Positions 55,887-64,000 of a stretch of 64,000 nt of DNA are shown here, piece by piece; position 1 is the first letter of the stretch, and every line of letters starts with the position of its first letter. The DNA is from Lewinellaceae bacterium (lineage in GTDB: Bacteria > Bacteroidota > Bacteroidia > Chitinophagales > Saprospiraceae). The stretch lies in assembly GCA_020636315.1 (NCBI GenBank), contig JACJYA010000003.1, forward strand, positions 434,001-498,000, in the 5' to 3' direction. The notes under the pieces are model-generated. The model was not told the DNA's origin, ran no database searches, and worked only from the letters and a program-made list of their open reading frames with translations. A program made the translations under genes and the position numbers.

Positions 55887-56194
55887 TTTTTTGTAGCTTA
55901 CACCAGTCAGAGACCGGCGAGTTATTCCGCATCGAGACACAGTCTCTCGCGAACGAAACGTAATTCAGAGTAAGTGGGTGGACACCATTAGTGAGACAGA
56001 AAGCGCCATCTAAGGCACTGGCATTCAGTCCCCTCCTTCGCTTTTGCTCAGCCGGGTAAAATTCGCTAATTTATTAATTCTATCCATTTACTTATGTCCG
56101 CCTAACTTATAACAATATGGCAATTTACCACCCTTCAGCACGCAGGGCACTCTGTTCCCCTGCTGAAACAGAACAGGCTAACCGTCCTCATCTC

Positions 56195-57025
56195 TTACAG
56201 GATCTCATTCAGCGGCACGCCATCCATATCGGTGAAGGCCTTGTTCTCTCCCGCCATCCCCCAGACGAACTTATAGCTGGCCGTACCGGCGCCGGCGTGG
56301 ATGGACCAGGGAGGAGAAACGGCCGCTTCCTCATTTTTGATGGCCAGGTGGCGGGTTTCCTGCGGATGCCCCATGAAGTGCATGACCACCTGGTTTTCGG
56401 GTAAATCAAAATAAAAATAGACCTCCATCCGGCGGCCGTGGGTATGCGGCGGGAAGGTGTTCCAGATGCTTCCCTCCTTCAGTTCCGTATAGCCCATGAC
56501 CAACTGGCAACTCTGGATGCCGGCTTCGTGGATGAACTGAAAGATCACCCTTTCGTTGCAGCTTTCCGGAGTGCCGAGGTCCACTCGGTTGGCCTCTTTT
56601 CTGGTAGCCTTTACTGTGGGGTATTCTTTGTGGGCGGGGCTGGAATTGAGGTAGAATTTTGCCGGGTTGCCCGGATCTGCGCTTTCGAATACGAGTTCCT
56701 TTTTACCTTTACCCACGTACAGGACATTGAGGTTTTCAAGGGTATAGGCTTCTCCATCTACCGTTACTTTTCCCGTTCCGCCGACGTTGATGACACCCAG
56801 TTCTCTTCTCTCCAGGAAGTAATCTGATTTCAGTTCGTCATAGGTGGGCAGGGCCAGCCGCTTTTGCTTCGGGCATATCCCTCCGTAGATGAACCGGTCG
56901 TAGTGAGTATAAACCAGTTTGATGGAATCCTCGATCATAAGGCTGTCGCTGTGGAATTCCTTTCTCAACCTCGATGTATCATAAGATTTGGCGTCTTCGG
57001 GGTGAATAGCGTACTTTATCTCCAT
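56195..57025 (-). CDS. kduI: 5-dehydro-4-deoxy-D-glucuronate isomerase
   Basis: Cupin-fold zinc isomerase (4-deoxy-L-threo-5-hexosulose-uronate ketol-isomerase) of 276 residues from the Met at 57025, the usual length; the track of 29 residues before it is not conserved. Metal and active-site residues are in NTFPPHTHGRRMEVYFYFDL (His, His, Glu) and MGHPQETRH; INVGGTGKVTVDGE is also typical. It acts before KduD. No lyases or uronate transporters are in the window. A minus-strand TATATTTG at 57044-57051 fits the -7 element. Confidence 0.93.
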   Translation of the reverse strand: MEIKYAIHPEDAKSYDTSRLRKEFHSDSLMIEDSIKLVYTHYDRFIYGGICPKQKRLALPTYDELKSDYFLERRELGVINVGGTGKVTVDGEAYTLENLNVLYVGKGKKELVFESADPGNPAKFYLNSSPAHKEYPTVKATRKEANRVDLGTPESCNERVIFQFIHEAGIQSCQLVMGYTELKEGSIWNTFPPHTHGRRMEVYFYFDLPENQVVMHFMGHPQETRHLAIKNEEAAVSPPWSIHAGAGTASYKFVWGMAGENKAFTDMDGVPLNEIL

Positions 57026-57043
57026 AATTTTTTTATTTTTTCC

Positions 57044-57051
57044 CAAATATA
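57044..57051 (-). promoter_or_regulatory. Bacteroidota-type -7 element upstream of kduI
   Basis: Minus strand TATATTTG matches TAnnTTTG exactly and lies 19 bases before the kduI start codon. No -33 TTG at ideal spacing is seen. Confidence 0.4.
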
Positions 57052-57263
57052 ACAGGTAAAGGGACAGTAACATCTCGCTTAATGTAACAATTCCTAGCCA
57101 TTTTCTTAACAAAAGGCTTTCGGGCCACTATTCCAGGTAAAGCATTCCCTTGCCCATGGCCACGGCTTTCTCTTAACAGGACCGTAACAGTTTCTCTTGC
57201 TTCTTTTCAAAAGTAAGATTGTATCTTTACCGGGTGTATGTTCTACGTGAGACAAAAATAACA

Positions 57264-57758
57264 ATGCAGATGAAGAAGATCAGCACCTTCCTCGCCTTCC
57301 TTTTGTTCGCTACTTTTGCGCTGGCGCAGGAAAAATATACCGCTGAAAACGAAGGATGGCTGGTTGATATCAACCAGGCCTACCAGATATCACAAAAAAC
57401 AGGCAAGCCCATCATGGCCAACTTCACCGGCAGCGACTGGTGCGGCTGGTGCAAAAGGCTCACCGCCAATGTTTTCTCCAAGCCCGAATTCAAGAAATGG
57501 GCAGATGAAAATGTCGTCCTCCTGGAGCTCGACTTCCCCAGGAGAAAGCAGATCCCGGACGAGATCAGGCAGCAGAACTACTCTCTGCAACAGGCCTTCA
57601 AAGTCAGGGGCTACCCCACGATCTGGGTATTCAACCTGGAAAAAACCAACGACCAGTTCTCCATCGAAGCTCTGGGGCAGACCGGCTACAGCCCATCCGT
57701 CAAGGAATTCACTTCCGGCGTCGATCAGATGCTGAAGCGGGCGGCCAAAGGAGGATAA
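57264..57758 (+). CDS. Periplasmic thioredoxin-like protein
   Basis: Thioredoxin-fold protein of 164 residues with signal peptide (ISTFLAFLLFATFALAQ). The redox motif is CGWC (Cys60, Cys63) in FTGSDWCGWCKRL, and the cis-Pro is in VRGYPTIWVF. This pattern is that of the DUF255/DsbD-gamma-like thioredoxins used in envelope disulfide handling. The start at 57264 is the first Met next to the signal; 57270 is an alternative. Single gene, convergent with maeB. Confidence 0.88.
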   Translation: MQMKKISTFLAFLLFATFALAQEKYTAENEGWLVDINQAYQISQKTGKPIMANFTGSDWCGWCKRLTANVFSKPEFKKWADENVVLLELDFPRRKQIPDEIRQQNYSLQQAFKVRGYPTIWVFNLEKTNDQFSIEALGQTGYSPSVKEFTSGVDQMLKRAAKGG

Positions 57759-57769
57759 TCTCCCTGCCT

Positions 57770-60055
57770 TCATCTCCCCTGCGCATCCACTGCCGCAATG
57801 CCCACCATATCCACGATCTGATGGACGTTGGCGCCCAACTGAAGGATATGGGCCGGCTTTTTCAACCCCAGCAATATCGGCCCGATGATGTCAATATTGG
57901 CGGTATGGGCCAGCAGGTTGTATGCAATGTTGGCTGCCGAAAGGTTGGGAAAGATCAGGGTATTCGCCCGGTAATCACCCAGTTTTGAGAAGGGGTAGAA
58001 CTGCTTGCGCACTTCCGGATTAAGGGCCATGTTGGCCTGCATTTCTCCATCTACTATCCACTTGGGGCGCCTCTTGTGCAGGATGGCCGTTGCCTCTCGC
58101 ATCAGCATGGCCGATTCGCCGTTTGGAACGGAGCCGAAGTTGGAATAAGTTACCAGGGCGATCCGGGGTTCTATGTCAAATGACTCTACTTTTTCGGCTA
58201 CCAGTTCGGCAATGGCCGCAATATCTTCCGCATCCAGGTGGTGGTTGATCGACGTATCCGCCAGGAAAAGAGGGCCGAAACGGGTGATCAGAATGTGAGT
58301 GCTCGCCACCTTTCTCACTTCCTCTCTGGGCCCAATGACCTGAAGGGCAGGGCGCACCGTGTATGGATACTTCTTCGTCACTCCACCCACCATGGCGTCC
58401 GCCTCGCCGGCCTCCACCATCATGGCGGCATAATAACTCCGGCTGCGCATCAGGTCCCTGGCTTCCGGCAGAGAAATGCCTTTCCGTTTGCGTTTTTCAT
58501 AAAGCAGGGCGCTGTATCGTTCGTGCATTTTTTCTTCCAGTTCATTCGCAGGGTTTTTAGGGTCTATGGACCGGACTCCTTCCAACCTCAGGCCGTATTC
58601 CTTTTTTATAGCTTCGATGGCCTCGCGTTTGCCCAGCAGAATGGGCTGAGCGATCCTTTCATCAACCACCACCTGAGCAGCCTTGAGTACCGATGGATGT
58701 TCGGCATCGACCAGGACTACCCGCTTGATGTCCTGTTTGGCCTTGGTCTCAATGATCCTGGAAATGGTGTTTTCATTGCCCAGCCTCCGGGACAGTTCCA
58801 CCTCATAAGCCGCCCAGTCGGTTATCGGATATCTGGCAATGCCTGTTTCCATCGCTGCTCTGGCAACTGCCGGGGCAACGGCAGTGATCAACCGCGGATC
58901 GACCGGCTTGGGGATGATGTAGTCCTTTCCAAACTTCAGGTTGGCATTGCTATACGCCAGGTTGACAATATCGGGCACCGGCTTTTTGGCCAGTTCGGCC
59001 AGCGCATGAACGGCAGCCAGCTTCATCGCTTCGTTGATCTCCGTGGCCCGCACATCCAACGCCCCCCGGAATATAAAGGGAAACCCCAGGACGTTGTTCA
59101 CCTGGTTCGGATAATCGGAGCGCCCGGTAGCCATGATGCTGTCCGGCCGGGCCGATTTGGCGTCCTCATAACTGATCTCCGGGATCGGGTTGGCCATGGC
59201 GAAAATGATGCAATTATCAGCCATTTCTTTCACCATTTCCTTTGACAGGACGTTTCCCTTCGACAATCCGATGAACACATCGGCTCCCCGGAGGATGTCC
59301 GCCAGAGAAGTATCAGCGGGAACGGAACCGTTCACGAATTCCGGTTTTTTACCATCCAGGTTAGCGCGGCTGGGGTGGATCAGCCCTTTGCTGTCGTACA
59401 TGTAGATGTTTTCCTTCCTGGCCCCCAGGGAAACATAGATCCGGGTGCAGGAAATGGCGGAGGCCCCTGCGCCGTTCACCACGATCTTCACTTTGGAAAT
59501 GTCTTTCCCGACCAGTTCCATGGCATTCAGTAAAGCCGCACCGCTGATGATGGCCGTACCGTGCTGGTCGTCGTGCATCACGGGGATATCCAGCTCCTTT
59601 TTGAGCCTCTCCTCGATCTCGAAGCAATCCGGCGCGGAAATGTCTTCCAGGTTGATCCCCCCGAAGCTGGGTTCCAGCACTTTCACCGTCCGGACGAACT
59701 CATCGACATTTTTGGTATTCAGTTCAAGGTCGAAGCAATCGATGTCCGCATAGATCTTGAAGAGCAGGCCCTTGCCTTCCATTACGGGCTTGCTGGCTTC
59801 CGGGCCGATGTCTCCCAGGCCAAGCACGGCGGTGCCGTTGCTGATGACGGCCACGAGGTTGCCTTTGGCCGTGTATTTGTAAACGTCACTGAGGTCTTTT
59901 TCTATGGCTAGGCAGGGCTCCGCCACTCCCGGAGAATAGGCCAGAGAGAGGTCCCTTTGGTTGGCCGTTTCTTTAGTAGGTATGACCTCGATCTTTCCGG
60001 GCCTTCCCTTGGAGTGATAATGCAGTGCTTCTTCTTTCAGGAGGTTCTTGTCCAT
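57770..60055 (-). CDS. maeB: NADP-dependent malic enzyme with phosphotransacetylase-like domain
   Basis: Fusion enzyme of 761 residues. The malic part (1-430) has [31 protein letters not shown] with the metal ligands, and the Rossmann motif [12 protein letters not shown]; the C-terminal part (about 440-761) resembles phosphate acetyltransferase ([14 protein letters not shown], [24 protein letters not shown]). This MaeB architecture decarboxylates malate to pyruvate with NADP; the PTA-like domain usually regulates the enzyme by acetyl-CoA. Gene is single and precedes the CoA-transferase on the same strand. Confidence 0.96.
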   Translation of the reverse strand: MDKNLLKEEALHYHSKGRPGKIEVIPTKETANQRDLSLAYSPGVAEPCLAIEKDLSDVYKYTAKGNLVAVISNGTAVLGLGDIGPEASKPVMEGKGLLFKIYADIDCFDLELNTKNVDEFVRTVKVLEPSFGGINLEDISAPDCFEIEERLKKELDIPVMHDDQHGTAIISGAALLNAMELVGKDISKVKIVVNGAGASAISCTRIYVSLGARKENIYMYDSKGLIHPSRANLDGKKPEFVNGSVPADTSLADILRGADVFIGLSKGNVLSKEMVKEMADNCIIFAMANPIPEISYEDAKSARPDSIMATGRSDYPNQVNNVLGFPFIFRGALDVRATEINEAMKLAAVHALAELAKKPVPDIVNLAYSNANLKFGKDYIIPKPVDPRLITAVAPAVARAAMETGIARYPITDWAAYEVELSRRLGNENTISRIIETKAKQDIKRVVLVDAEHPSVLKAAQVVVDERIAQPILLGKREAIEAIKKEYGLRLEGVRSIDPKNPANELEEKMHERYSALLYEKRKRKGISLPEARDLMRSRSYYAAMMVEAGEADAMVGGVTKKYPYTVRPALQVIGPREEVRKVASTHILITRFGPLFLADTSINHHLDAEDIAAIAELVAEKVESFDIEPRIALVTYSNFGSVPNGESAMLMREATAILHKRRPKWIVDGEMQANMALNPEVRKQFYPFSKLGDYRANTLIFPNLSAANIAYNLLAHTANIDIIGPILLGLKKPAHILQLGANVHQIVDMVGIAAVDAQGR

Positions 60056-60180
60056 GTGTATCTGGTGTTATTTAATCAGAGTGTGTTCAATCATTTTTTC
60101 CGCCGCAAGATAACTTTCGACAGGCTCTTTTTATAATGGTTTCCGGCAAAGCCTTTAGACAGCGTGTTCAAATTTCATAC

Positions 60181-61875
60181 CTACGGCCACTCCAGCCGAA
60201 ACCCCTTTCCCGTCACGACCGCCTCCGCCGCCACCGGAGCCTCGCCATCCGGCAGGAGTATTTTCGCCGGGCAGGCCTCCAGAATATCCTTCTGCAAGTC
60301 TATGCCGGGCATAAGGCATATCAGCCTTAAACCCTGTTCGGTGAGCTGAAAAGCCCCGACGTTGGTCACGTAAAATACCTTCTTCCTCAGCCGGAGCGCC
60401 TCTTCTGCGCTGAAGGTGATGTGGCCCACCGCTTCGACAAACTTGGGCTTGCCGGGTTTATCAAGCCGCAGCTGCCCGCTCCCGATGCTGAACTTCGCTC
60501 CCGACATCCAGGTGCCGATGAAGATCACGACTTTCGCGCCATAGACGATATCCGGAAAACCGCCCGGCCCGACGTAGTCGAGCATGCGGGGGCCGCGTTT
60601 GGAGGCATTCACATTGCCTTTTTCATCCACCTCCAGGAAGCCCAGCACACAAGCGCCCAGCCGCTCCAGGTACAGATGGAACATCTCCGTGGAAGAGATC
60701 AGCTTTTCCGGGTTGACGGCCGCTCCAAAAAAGACGCCGGGCACGGGCAGGCCGCCGTAGGCGCCCGCCTCGGTCGTAAAAGTGAGCTCACTGCCCAGCC
60801 CCTGCTCTATCACATTACGGGCTACTTCCTCCGGAAAGCCCACCCCGATGTTGATCATAGAGCCTCGGGGCACTTCCCGGGCAAAGATGGTTGCCGCCAG
60901 GCGGGCCATGGCGTTACCCACCGCATCCCTTACCGGTGTGATCTTCAGCAGAGTATTCATAAACTTGAGCCGGGCCGCCGCCTTTTTGGCATCGGCATTG
61001 CCGCCCGGAGTGAACATCGCCCAATGGCGCCGTTGGCGAACGCTCGCCGTCTGCTCGTTGTGGGGGTGGACGACGATATAGTCCACCTCTTCCGCCGACA
61101 TGCTGATCTTTGCTTTCTCCTTGGGGATAATGGCGCTGACGGTGGCGATTACCATACCCTTGTTGGCACGGGCGGCGCGGGACAAATATTCATTTTCAGA
61201 AAGACAGGAGGCGTGATGGAAATAGATATTACCCTCTGCATCGGCATAAGGGGCACTGAACAAAGCCACTTCCACCCTTGGCAACGTAAAAACCAGCGCA
61301 GCACCATCCGCCCGGATAAACTGATCTTCGGCGCCGGGCGTCACCCGGGAGCCATTGCCCACGCGGGGATCGAGGAAAGTACCCAGGCCGACTTCCGAGC
61401 GCAGTTCGGTTTTGCCCTGTTCCTGGGCTTCGAAGAGAAGGGCCATGGCGCCCTGCGCCATGGTGTGGAGTTCGAGCAGCCCCTCGTCAGCCAGGCGCAG
61501 CTGTGCCTTGGTAGTCTCCAGGTGGCCGGCGATGTAACGCGACAGCAGGCCCGGCAGGCCCAGCTCTTCGACCGTTCCCGGCACCTTGCCGCGGCTGCCC
61601 TGAGCGCCTACGTTCATCCAGGTGAGGCCGCGGGGATGGCCCTCCTGCTGAAAAGCCTCCCGGATGGCCCAAAAGAAGACGGAGCAGCGCGCATTGCCCG
61701 CCATGCCACTGGAAGCCACACAGGCGCCGTCAGGGATCTTGCGTGCAGCTTCGCGGGCAGTGATGAATTTTTCCGAAATCTTTCCTTTGGGGCGATAGCT
61801 CAGGTCCTTCTTCGCCCAGGTGAACCGCCATCGGAGGATATGAAATATGAGCCCGATCTTTTCGATGAGTGTCAT
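60181..61875 (-). CDS. Family I acyl-CoA transferase (fused alpha/beta)
   Basis: CoA-transferase of 564 residues from the Met at 61875 (MTLIEKIGLIFHILRW), with both halves in one chain as in propionate CoA-transferase. The catalytic Glu is in TFTTEAGAYGGLPVPG near residue 365. Other marks are ARKIPDGACVASSGMAGNAR at the N-terminus, NIGVGFPEEVARNV before the Glu, and MLDYVGPGGFPDIVYGAKVV. It lies 63 bases after a thiamine-diphosphate enzyme gene, so both probably act in one pathway. The donor and acceptor acids are unknown. Confidence 0.85.
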   Translation of the reverse strand: MTLIEKIGLIFHILRWRFTWAKKDLSYRPKGKISEKFITAREAARKIPDGACVASSGMAGNARCSVFFWAIREAFQQEGHPRGLTWMNVGAQGSRGKVPGTVEELGLPGLLSRYIAGHLETTKAQLRLADEGLLELHTMAQGAMALLFEAQEQGKTELRSEVGLGTFLDPRVGNGSRVTPGAEDQFIRADGAALVFTLPRVEVALFSAPYADAEGNIYFHHASCLSENEYLSRAARANKGMVIATVSAIIPKEKAKISMSAEEVDYIVVHPHNEQTASVRQRRHWAMFTPGGNADAKKAAARLKFMNTLLKITPVRDAVGNAMARLAATIFAREVPRGSMINIGVGFPEEVARNVIEQGLGSELTFTTEAGAYGGLPVPGVFFGAAVNPEKLISSTEMFHLYLERLGACVLGFLEVDEKGNVNASKRGPRMLDYVGPGGFPDIVYGAKVVIFIGTWMSGAKFSIGSGQLRLDKPGKPKFVEAVGHITFSAEEALRLRKKVFYVTNVGAFQLTEQGLRLICLMPGIDLQKDILEACPAKILLPDGEAPVAAEAVVTGKGFRLEWP

Positions 61876-61938
61876 GTTTGTTTGGTTTTGGGCTTTTGGG
61901 AAGTGGGAAGTGAGCATTTTTCCGATTGCCGCTTTTTC

Positions 61939-63666
61939 TCACATCGAAATGCTTCCCTTGCGGAAATCCGTCGAGCCGATGACGGCATTGATCACATAGG
62001 GTATGCCTTTATCCATGCTTTCCATCGCATTCCTCAGAGCCTGTTCAAAAGCTTCCAGGTTTTCGACGCGTTCACCGGCGGCCCCAAAGGCCTCGGCCAC
62101 TTTGTGGTAATCCGATTTTGGCAAATTAGTCGCCGTATCTGCCCCAAGCAGAGTGGCCTGGTCACGGGCGATCTGCTCCCAGGAGCCGTTATTGCCAATG
62201 ATTCCACAGACTTTCATGCCGTACTTTCGGAAGGTATCCATTTCCATAAGGCTGTAGGCGGAGCTGCCGTCACCGTAGATGATCCAGATGTAGTCCTCTG
62301 GGTAGCGCAGAGCGGCGCCCATGGCAAAGCCGCCGCCCACGCCCAGGGTGCCGAACACGCCGGGGTCAAGCCAGGCCAGGGGGCGCCGGGGGCGCAGCGT
62401 ATAGGAAGCCGTAGCGGCAAAATCACCGCCATCGGCGATCAGCACCGAATTATCCGGAAGGAGGCCTTCCATTTTGAGGAACAGGGCAACCGGATTGATG
62501 TCATCGATGAGTTCCCGCGCCGTTTGGCCGATCTCCTCTTCGCGGGCATCTTCCCGTTCCAGTAGCTGCTGCTTCCATTCGCTCCAGTCCGGAAAAGTAT
62601 CTGCCTCACCCGAAAGTTCGATCAGGAAAGCGCCGGGGTCAGCCAGAACAGCCTTATGGGGCGAAATGTTCTTTGTCAATTCCTCCCTGCTACGGTTCAC
62701 TGTTATTTTCCGCGCCTTTCGGTTGAGGTGGCTGCCGTAGTCCAACCGGAAATCGACAGGGACGCCGCAAAGCAAAATGCAGTCGGCTTCGCGCAGGGCC
62801 ATCTTGCGCTTGTGGCGGTATTGTACTTCGCTGATATGCCCGGTAAGGCCCCGCGCCATGCCACTAAGGTAGGCCGGAATGCCCAGACGCTTTACCGCGG
62901 CGCAAAGGGTGCGGGCATTTTCAACCTCCATCATTGCACCGCTGCTGATGACCATAACCGGACGGCTTGCCTGTTTTATCTCGCGGGTGATAGCCTTGAC
63001 CTCGGAAATGGAAAAGTTGGGAACAACCGGCTTTTCGGGTTCTGGAACCGAATACCCCGGCATTCCCTGAAAAAGGCCGTTGACGTGCCGGTTGATGTAC
63101 CACCGGATGGCTTTTTCAATAAGAGAACCGCCTCCTGAATTCTTTTTGCCATACCACTCCCGCACTGTTTCTTCGTTGTACAACAGATCAACGGGTAGCT
63201 CGACGAATACCGGGCCGGGGACGCCGGAACGAGCGATGCGCAGGGCTTTGTTCAAAGCAGGAGCTATCTCCCGCTGCCGCTTCACCCGGCCGGCCCATTT
63301 GACATGGGGTTTGACGAGCGCCATCTGGTCGATGTCCTGCAGGGCGCCACGGTTGCGGAGCAGGGTGGCCGTGGCGCCGCCCAGCAGGAGGACAGGCGAC
63401 TGGGCCATCTGCGCGTTCTTCAGGGCAGTGATAGAGTTGGTGACGCCGGGCCCTGCCGTCACCGCCGCTACGCCGGGAATGCCGGTGAGGCGCGCGATGG
63501 CGTCGGCAGCAAAGATGGCCGAAGCTTCATCCCGGACGTCGATGACCCGGATGCCGTCCTTTTCCGCTTCCACATAGATGGGGGCGATGTGGCCGCCGCA
63601 GAGGGTGAAGAGATGTTGAACGCCGTGATTTTTGAGGGTGTGGGAGATGAGCTGGCCGCCATTCAT
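61939..63666 (-). CDS. Thiamine-diphosphate enzyme, ILVBL/acetolactate-synthase-like
   Basis: ThDP-dependent enzyme of 575 residues. The catalytic Glu is in [19 protein letters not shown], the ThDP/Mg motif is [20 protein letters not shown] ending in NNG. The overall pattern is nearer to ILVBL/2-hydroxyacyl-CoA lyase and large acetolactate-synthase-type proteins than to IlvB proper, because no small subunit gene (ilvN/ilvH) or other branched-chain genes are near. With the CoA-transferase next to it, a 2-hydroxyacyl-CoA lyase role is plausible, but oxalyl-CoA decarboxylase or another carboligase cannot be excluded. It is the first gene of the pair. Confidence 0.82.
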   Translation of the reverse strand: MNGGQLISHTLKNHGVQHLFTLCGGHIAPIYVEAEKDGIRVIDVRDEASAIFAADAIARLTGIPGVAAVTAGPGVTNSITALKNAQMAQSPVLLLGGATATLLRNRGALQDIDQMALVKPHVKWAGRVKRQREIAPALNKALRIARSGVPGPVFVELPVDLLYNEETVREWYGKKNSGGGSLIEKAIRWYINRHVNGLFQGMPGYSVPEPEKPVVPNFSISEVKAITREIKQASRPVMVISSGAMMEVENARTLCAAVKRLGIPAYLSGMARGLTGHISEVQYRHKRKMALREADCILLCGVPVDFRLDYGSHLNRKARKITVNRSREELTKNISPHKAVLADPGAFLIELSGEADTFPDWSEWKQQLLEREDAREEEIGQTARELIDDINPVALFLKMEGLLPDNSVLIADGGDFAATASYTLRPRRPLAWLDPGVFGTLGVGGGFAMGAALRYPEDYIWIIYGDGSSAYSLMEMDTFRKYGMKVCGIIGNNGSWEQIARDQATLLGADTATNLPKSDYHKVAEAFGAAGERVENLEAFEQALRNAMESMDKGIPYVINAVIGSTDFRKGSISM

Positions 63667-63853
63667 ATCGTTGGTTTTTATGTTCCTTTAAAATAGTTTT
63701 TTTCCCTGAAACGGGGAATTTTTTCAAGCCTGAAACGGCGATTTTAAGTGCACCGGATAAATCCAGTGCCTCCGAAGCTACTGCGCCATAGTATGGGAAA
63801 CATGGGTAATCTATTCTCACTCCGGTGCTGGAAATTTCCTATATTCCAGCCCG

Positions 63854-64000
63854 ATGCATGTAAGGCCAAAGAACGGACTTTTTCTAATCCTGCTAGCCAT
63901 CCCATTATGGTTGGCGGCCCAGCCCTTCAACTTCCGCAACTACTCCGTCCAGGAAGGGCTGGCGCAATCCCGCGTCAACGCTCTGCTGGAGGACAGCCGC
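63854..64000 (+). CDS. Two-component regulator propeller protein, 5' part
   Basis: The ATG at 63854 opens a frame running off the end of the window (49 residues). It has a signal peptide (LFLILLAIPLWLAAQ) and then FNFRNYSVQEGLAQSRVNAL, which is the start of a Reg_prop beta-propeller as found in hybrid two-component or LytS-linked sensors. Only the N-terminus is present, so the output domain is unknown. Confidence 0.75.
   Translation, partial: MHVRPKNGLFLILLAIPLWLAAQPFNFRNYSVQEGLAQSRVNALLEDSR

Noticed and set aside
60421..62565. 714-codon plus-strand frame opposite the CoA-transferase and thiamine-diphosphate genes
   Set aside because: Antisense shadow of GC-rich coding sequence; the minus-strand proteins have clear motifs.

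Overview
The window looks like chromosomal DNA of a GC-rich member of the Bacteroidota, most likely a Saprospiria/Lewinella-type organism (inferred from gene content, no rRNA seen). The pointers are: several type IX secretion system (T9SS) cargo proteins with type A or type B C-terminal sorting domains, a PorP/SprF-family protein beside a giant PKD-repeat protein, LytTR/LytS signalling, RCK-containing AspT-like transporter, class II ribonucleotide reductase, and -7 promoter motifs of the TAnnTTTG type.

Layout. 0-6 kb: FeS-type photolyase/cryptochrome, AspT-like transporter, a lipoprotein and a LytS/LytTR two-component pair. 5.85-8.5 kb is an accessory stretch: low-complexity G/T DNA, a repeat element, a DUF4240 gene that overlaps a frameshifted URI/GIY-YIG-like nuclease gene, and a Cas6-like protein with no CRISPR array or other cas gene. 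8.5-17.6 kb: M1 aminopeptidase lipoprotein, a long palindromic element, and the PorP/SprF + PKD adhesin pair. 17.6-18.6 kb: G-rich tract, a second copy of the 6-kb repeat element, here split by an IS66-family remnant. 18.6-30.5 kb: SDR, an unknown protein, an ECF sigma/transmembrane-barrel/PKD-lipoprotein operon, a SprB-repeat T9SS protein, rarA, three tandem hairpin units resembling small structured RNAs/terminators, and a T9SS protein with cohesin-like and dockerin-like segments. 30.8-46.6 kb is mostly housekeeping: ppdK, an endonuclease/phosphatase-family protein, dapB, mutS, a sodium:solute symporter, ferredoxin, SDR, nrdJ, DUF2905. 46.7-49.6 kb is a recombined tRNA locus: intact tRNA-Val(GAC) and tRNA-Pro(GGG) surrounded by partial copies of themselves, a truncated GIY-YIG gene, palindromic repeats, an unknown protein and a frameshifted TIR-domain gene. 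49.8-55 kb: a cytochrome c/porin/cytochrome c operon and a large trypsin-like protease + VWA protein anchored by a C-terminal membrane segment. 55-64 kb: kduI/kduD for unsaturated uronate catabolism, a thioredoxin-like protein, a malic enzyme-phosphotransacetylase fusion, a CoA-transferase plus a thiamine-diphosphate enzyme, and the start of a probable Reg_prop sensor.

Most genes are well explained by known families. The parts least explained are the 27.4-27.97 kb tandem hairpin units, the DUF4240/URI/Cas6 island, the interrupted repeat element shared by 6 kb and 18 kb, the tRNA-Pro/GIY-YIG arrangement, and the protease-VWA protein. All family assignments are from reading the sequence; no database search was possible.
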